Below, one piece after another: positions 61,312 to 64,000 of a stretch of 64,000 bases of DNA. The stretch comes from Holacanthus passer (taxonomy: Eukaryota; Chordata; Actinopteri; Pomacanthidae). The stretch's first letter is position 1. Each line of letters opens with the position of its first letter. The notes beneath the pieces were generated by a model that was not told the origin of the DNA, searched no databases, and saw only the letters and a program-made list of their open reading frames with translations. Made by a program: the position numbers and the translations under genes. The stretch is taken from positions 1,860,001 through 1,924,000 of the forward strand of contig JAFREQ010000037.1 in NCBI GenBank assembly GCA_025331565.1, given 5' to 3'.

Positions 61312-64000
61312 GTACGATTAATAGATTGTGATAGCATGCTAGCAGCTAGCCTCTGAGCCGACAGTGTGTGTGTTTAACAGCTAATTAGCTGTCACGATCT
61401 GCAGGGTGCTTCCCTGGTGAAAAAGTGTGTGAAGGTAGCAGGGTTAGCAGATGCTGGTCAAATATCCCCTAGAAAATAAAAGCTTAGTCTTTTGTGTGAT
61501 TGTTAATTATTAGAACTGTTCGGGCCAAATTTGATGCTGTCTTTTATGCTGCTATGACCTTAAAGTTGTTGTTTATGGAGTAGTGTGATTTAAACAAAAC
61601 AAACAATATATAAATATTCCTTAAAGTCACTGAATGTTTGGACATCATTTTGGCGAATACAACTTCTTTATTTTGGAAGTGTTAGCCGGAAATCGCTTTG
61701 TTTACCATGCTGTGCTTGACACTCGCGCCAGAGTGCTAATAGTTAGCTAGCTTCTCTTTCTCTACGGCAGTGTTTCCCTATGAAATAAAGCTTTATTTTG
61801 TGTTTTCACGCATTTCTGACATCCACCATTTGTCACCTGTTTGTATGGAAGGCCACTTCTTTAATGTTTGCTAATATTGTGGCCAACAGAGGGGAAAGAA
61901 AACCAAGTAGCTGCTCTAATGGACAAGTAAGGAGAAACCAGTCAAGTTGAACCAGTACCGTTACACTGATGGGAAACACCGACAATAAACTGGGACTGAC
62001 GACTGAAATCACTTTTCTGAGAGTTGAAATCACCACAGAATTGTCTTGTCAAATGTTTTAAAACAGTGAAACCCTGTCTGCATGTCACACAAGCCTCATA
62101 GTGTTGATTTAATTCCCATGAAGATGAGCATCAGTGTGGCAGCACAGACACAAGGAGTCAGTTGTCTCATTGCTGCCAGTGGAGGATTGTAGAAAACAGG
62201 AGTGGTTGTTATTCAAGGATCTAACAACACAAGACAATTCAGTTTTTATAAGAGGGATATAATTTGACTTGGGTGCTGTCCATGTATTAGTTTATGATCA
62301 GCAAACAGTCTGTCCCTGTAGTTTAATGACAAGCAACATATTCTGATATAAAGCTTTGTGCCATGTGATTCATCAATACTCAGAATCCTCATTCATCAAC
62401 CTGTATGTTTTGGAGCATTACTAAGTCAATAAGATATGTTTAGATTTGTATTTTCCTGGTCATGTTCTTTCTCCTTAAATGACACAAGCATAAATGGCAC
62501 ATAAATGTCTCTCACTCTCTCTCTAATACCTCCTCCTTTGATTACTGTGTGAAACTGCTCCCCTGAGCTGTTTTCCATGAGAGACCCTTTTCCAATAATT
62601 GCTTTTTAAGTGGCTCACTCCATGTGTTAGCTGCTGTGCCTCCAGCATCAGTGGCTGGAGGAGAGCGGAGGATGACAAATGTGAGTGAAGGAAAGGACGG
62701 TGGCTTTCTTCGACGTGGTATTTGTATTCCTGAAAGTAGAGGTGTCCCTAAAATAATATTATGATATTTTGTCGTATTTCTGTAGTAATATTCTTGATTA
62801 TATGACAACACATCGAAGAATACTTTTGGTTTAGAACTCACAATAGCTGTTGAGCTGTCTCTGCAGGATTTCTGCTTCTGCTTGAGGTGGAAGTTTGTTG
62901 TATTTCCCCCTTTTGTTGTGACAGTCTTCTTACACTTCTTACATATCACCATGGTTTGTTATACATTTGATCTTTTGGAACCAAACCATTTCCACGCAAC
63001 TGAAGTTGCTCCCCTTTTTGGAACTAACTCCTCCACCGTAGAAACTGACAGCAATGTCGTTTCACTTTCAGTCATGCCTGTTGCTGCTGTGTGTAATGGT
63101 GTGACATCTTTACGTCAGCAAGTCAGAATATCGCCATTATCACTATATTGTTCCAGTGATCATGTTTTTCATGCTATCATCCATCTTTCTGCCACTCACT
63201 TTCTTTGTCACTTTCGACAGAGACTGCCGCCTCCCTCTCTGTGAAAGTAACTTGTGTCCTTGTGTGTCTGTATGCGCTTTCATTTGTACAGTCGTGTTTG
63301 TACAAGATGAGAGTGTGTATTGTGGGTGCGGTGTCTGCTTTTGTGTATGTGGTGATGATTAATCACGTTGGTTGATTACATGATTGACATTACAAAGCGT
63401 CATGACTTTATCCATTGTGGCCATTCTGAATGAAGAGTCTTGACAATGTACCTGTAATATGTGATTCTAAATTTTGAATATTTAAATGTTGAAAATGGAT
63501 TAGATCATTATTTGTGCAGACCCAGCACAAACTTGTGTGCATATGAGAAAGAGTGCTCAGTAGTATCATTAATCTGTGTTCTTTGTTTGGCTGTTCTACT
63601 ATGAACATTTGTTTCTAGTGGCTGATTTGAGCCCCATAAAGTCTACTGCTCTTGTGAGAACAGTGCAGTTAAAAATTAATAATTAAGCCTATTGTCGTCA
63701 TCTGAAAATGCAGATCCTTGTCCTCTTCCAAATTAACCAGAGGTGAGAAGGTGATCAAAATCTAAGAAACGAACAGCCCTGACAGAAGATTGACATCAGG
63801 GAGGCAGCATATTCTCTTAATTGGAAAGCCCAGCATAACGAAACACACAGAAAGCAGCCTTACACACTTCTTAAAATGAATGAACACCAGAGAAGGTACA
63901 TTACACTGCAGCACGCACACATGTGGGTCATGCCTGGATAAAGTAACAGAGGCTGGAATCAGGTTTGTTTTGATCTGCATGATGACAAACCACCAAAATT
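61312..64000 (+). other. selenoi: selenoi intron 1 (runs off the window)
   Basis: No second selenoi exon (expected to begin YSAVDTN) is seen before the end. The interval is AT-rich intron with a broken BED-finger transposon fragment at about 62840-63080 and GT-rich, TC-rich patches at 62508-62525 and 63260-63360. Confidence 0.6.
62840..63077 (-). mobile_element. hAT-type transposon remnant (BED zinc finger fragment)
   Basis: Minus-strand translation from the ATG at 63075 gives a sequence typical of ZBED/hAT transposase N-termini in fish: LVPKRGATSVAWKWFG, then CKKCKKTVTTKGGNTTNFH. The two BED cysteines are present. There is an in-frame stop at codon 39, between the aromatic motif and the CxxC, and the end of the finger is damaged (a Gln where the last His is expected). 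Similarity stops soon afterwards, so the catalytic domain is absent. It is a dead fragment inserted antisense in selenoi intron 1. Confidence 0.65.

Overview
This is vertebrate nuclear DNA, almost certainly from a ray-finned (teleost) fish. The evidence is: genes split by GT-AG introns, long AT-rich intergenic DNA with CA/GT, GA, GATA and ATT microsatellites, short inverted-repeat DNA transposon remnants and dispersed repeats of teleost type, and proteins that match known vertebrate families but differ from the mammalian sequences. There is no bacterial-style gene packing, CRISPR array or operon, and no RNA gene was recognised.

Layout. (1) Positions 1 to about 39,600 hold no protein-coding gene I can support. 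The stretch is non-coding, rich in simple repeats, with several dispersed repeats and blocks rich in TAAT/ATGCAAAT-like words that look like conserved non-coding (enhancer-type) elements. One isolated exon-like segment (6207-6371) stands out. (2) About 39,650-42,960 on the minus strand contains several segments with good splice signals and open frames whose phases do not join; I read it as an unidentified, possibly broken gene. (3) About 46,200-59,370 on the plus strand is agbl5, encoding cytosolic carboxypeptidase 5, a tubulin deglutamylase. Coding exons can be placed to the base from 48,063 to 58,197, and the gene appears to have two alternative 3' ends. (4) 59,465-60,740 on the minus strand is ost4, the 37-residue subunit of oligosaccharyltransferase, in three exons with only the middle one coding. 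It runs tail to tail with agbl5. (5) From about 61,050 on the plus strand starts selenoi, the selenoprotein ethanolaminephosphotransferase; only its first coding exon (61,255-61,311) is in the window. It is divergent from ost4, and the two share a short CpG/ETS/CRE-like promoter interval. A broken hAT-type (BED finger) transposon fragment sits in selenoi intron 1.

The three identified genes do separate housekeeping jobs: tubulin deglutamylation in cilia and neurons, N-glycosylation in the ER, and phosphatidylethanolamine synthesis in ER/Golgi membranes. As far as I recall, their human orthologues all lie in band 2p23.3, so this is old vertebrate synteny rather than a pathway cluster. I found no convincing evidence of a new biological system. 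The items most worth checking are the alternative ends of agbl5, its probable GC-AG intron, and the unidentified minus-strand locus at 39.6-43.0 kb.
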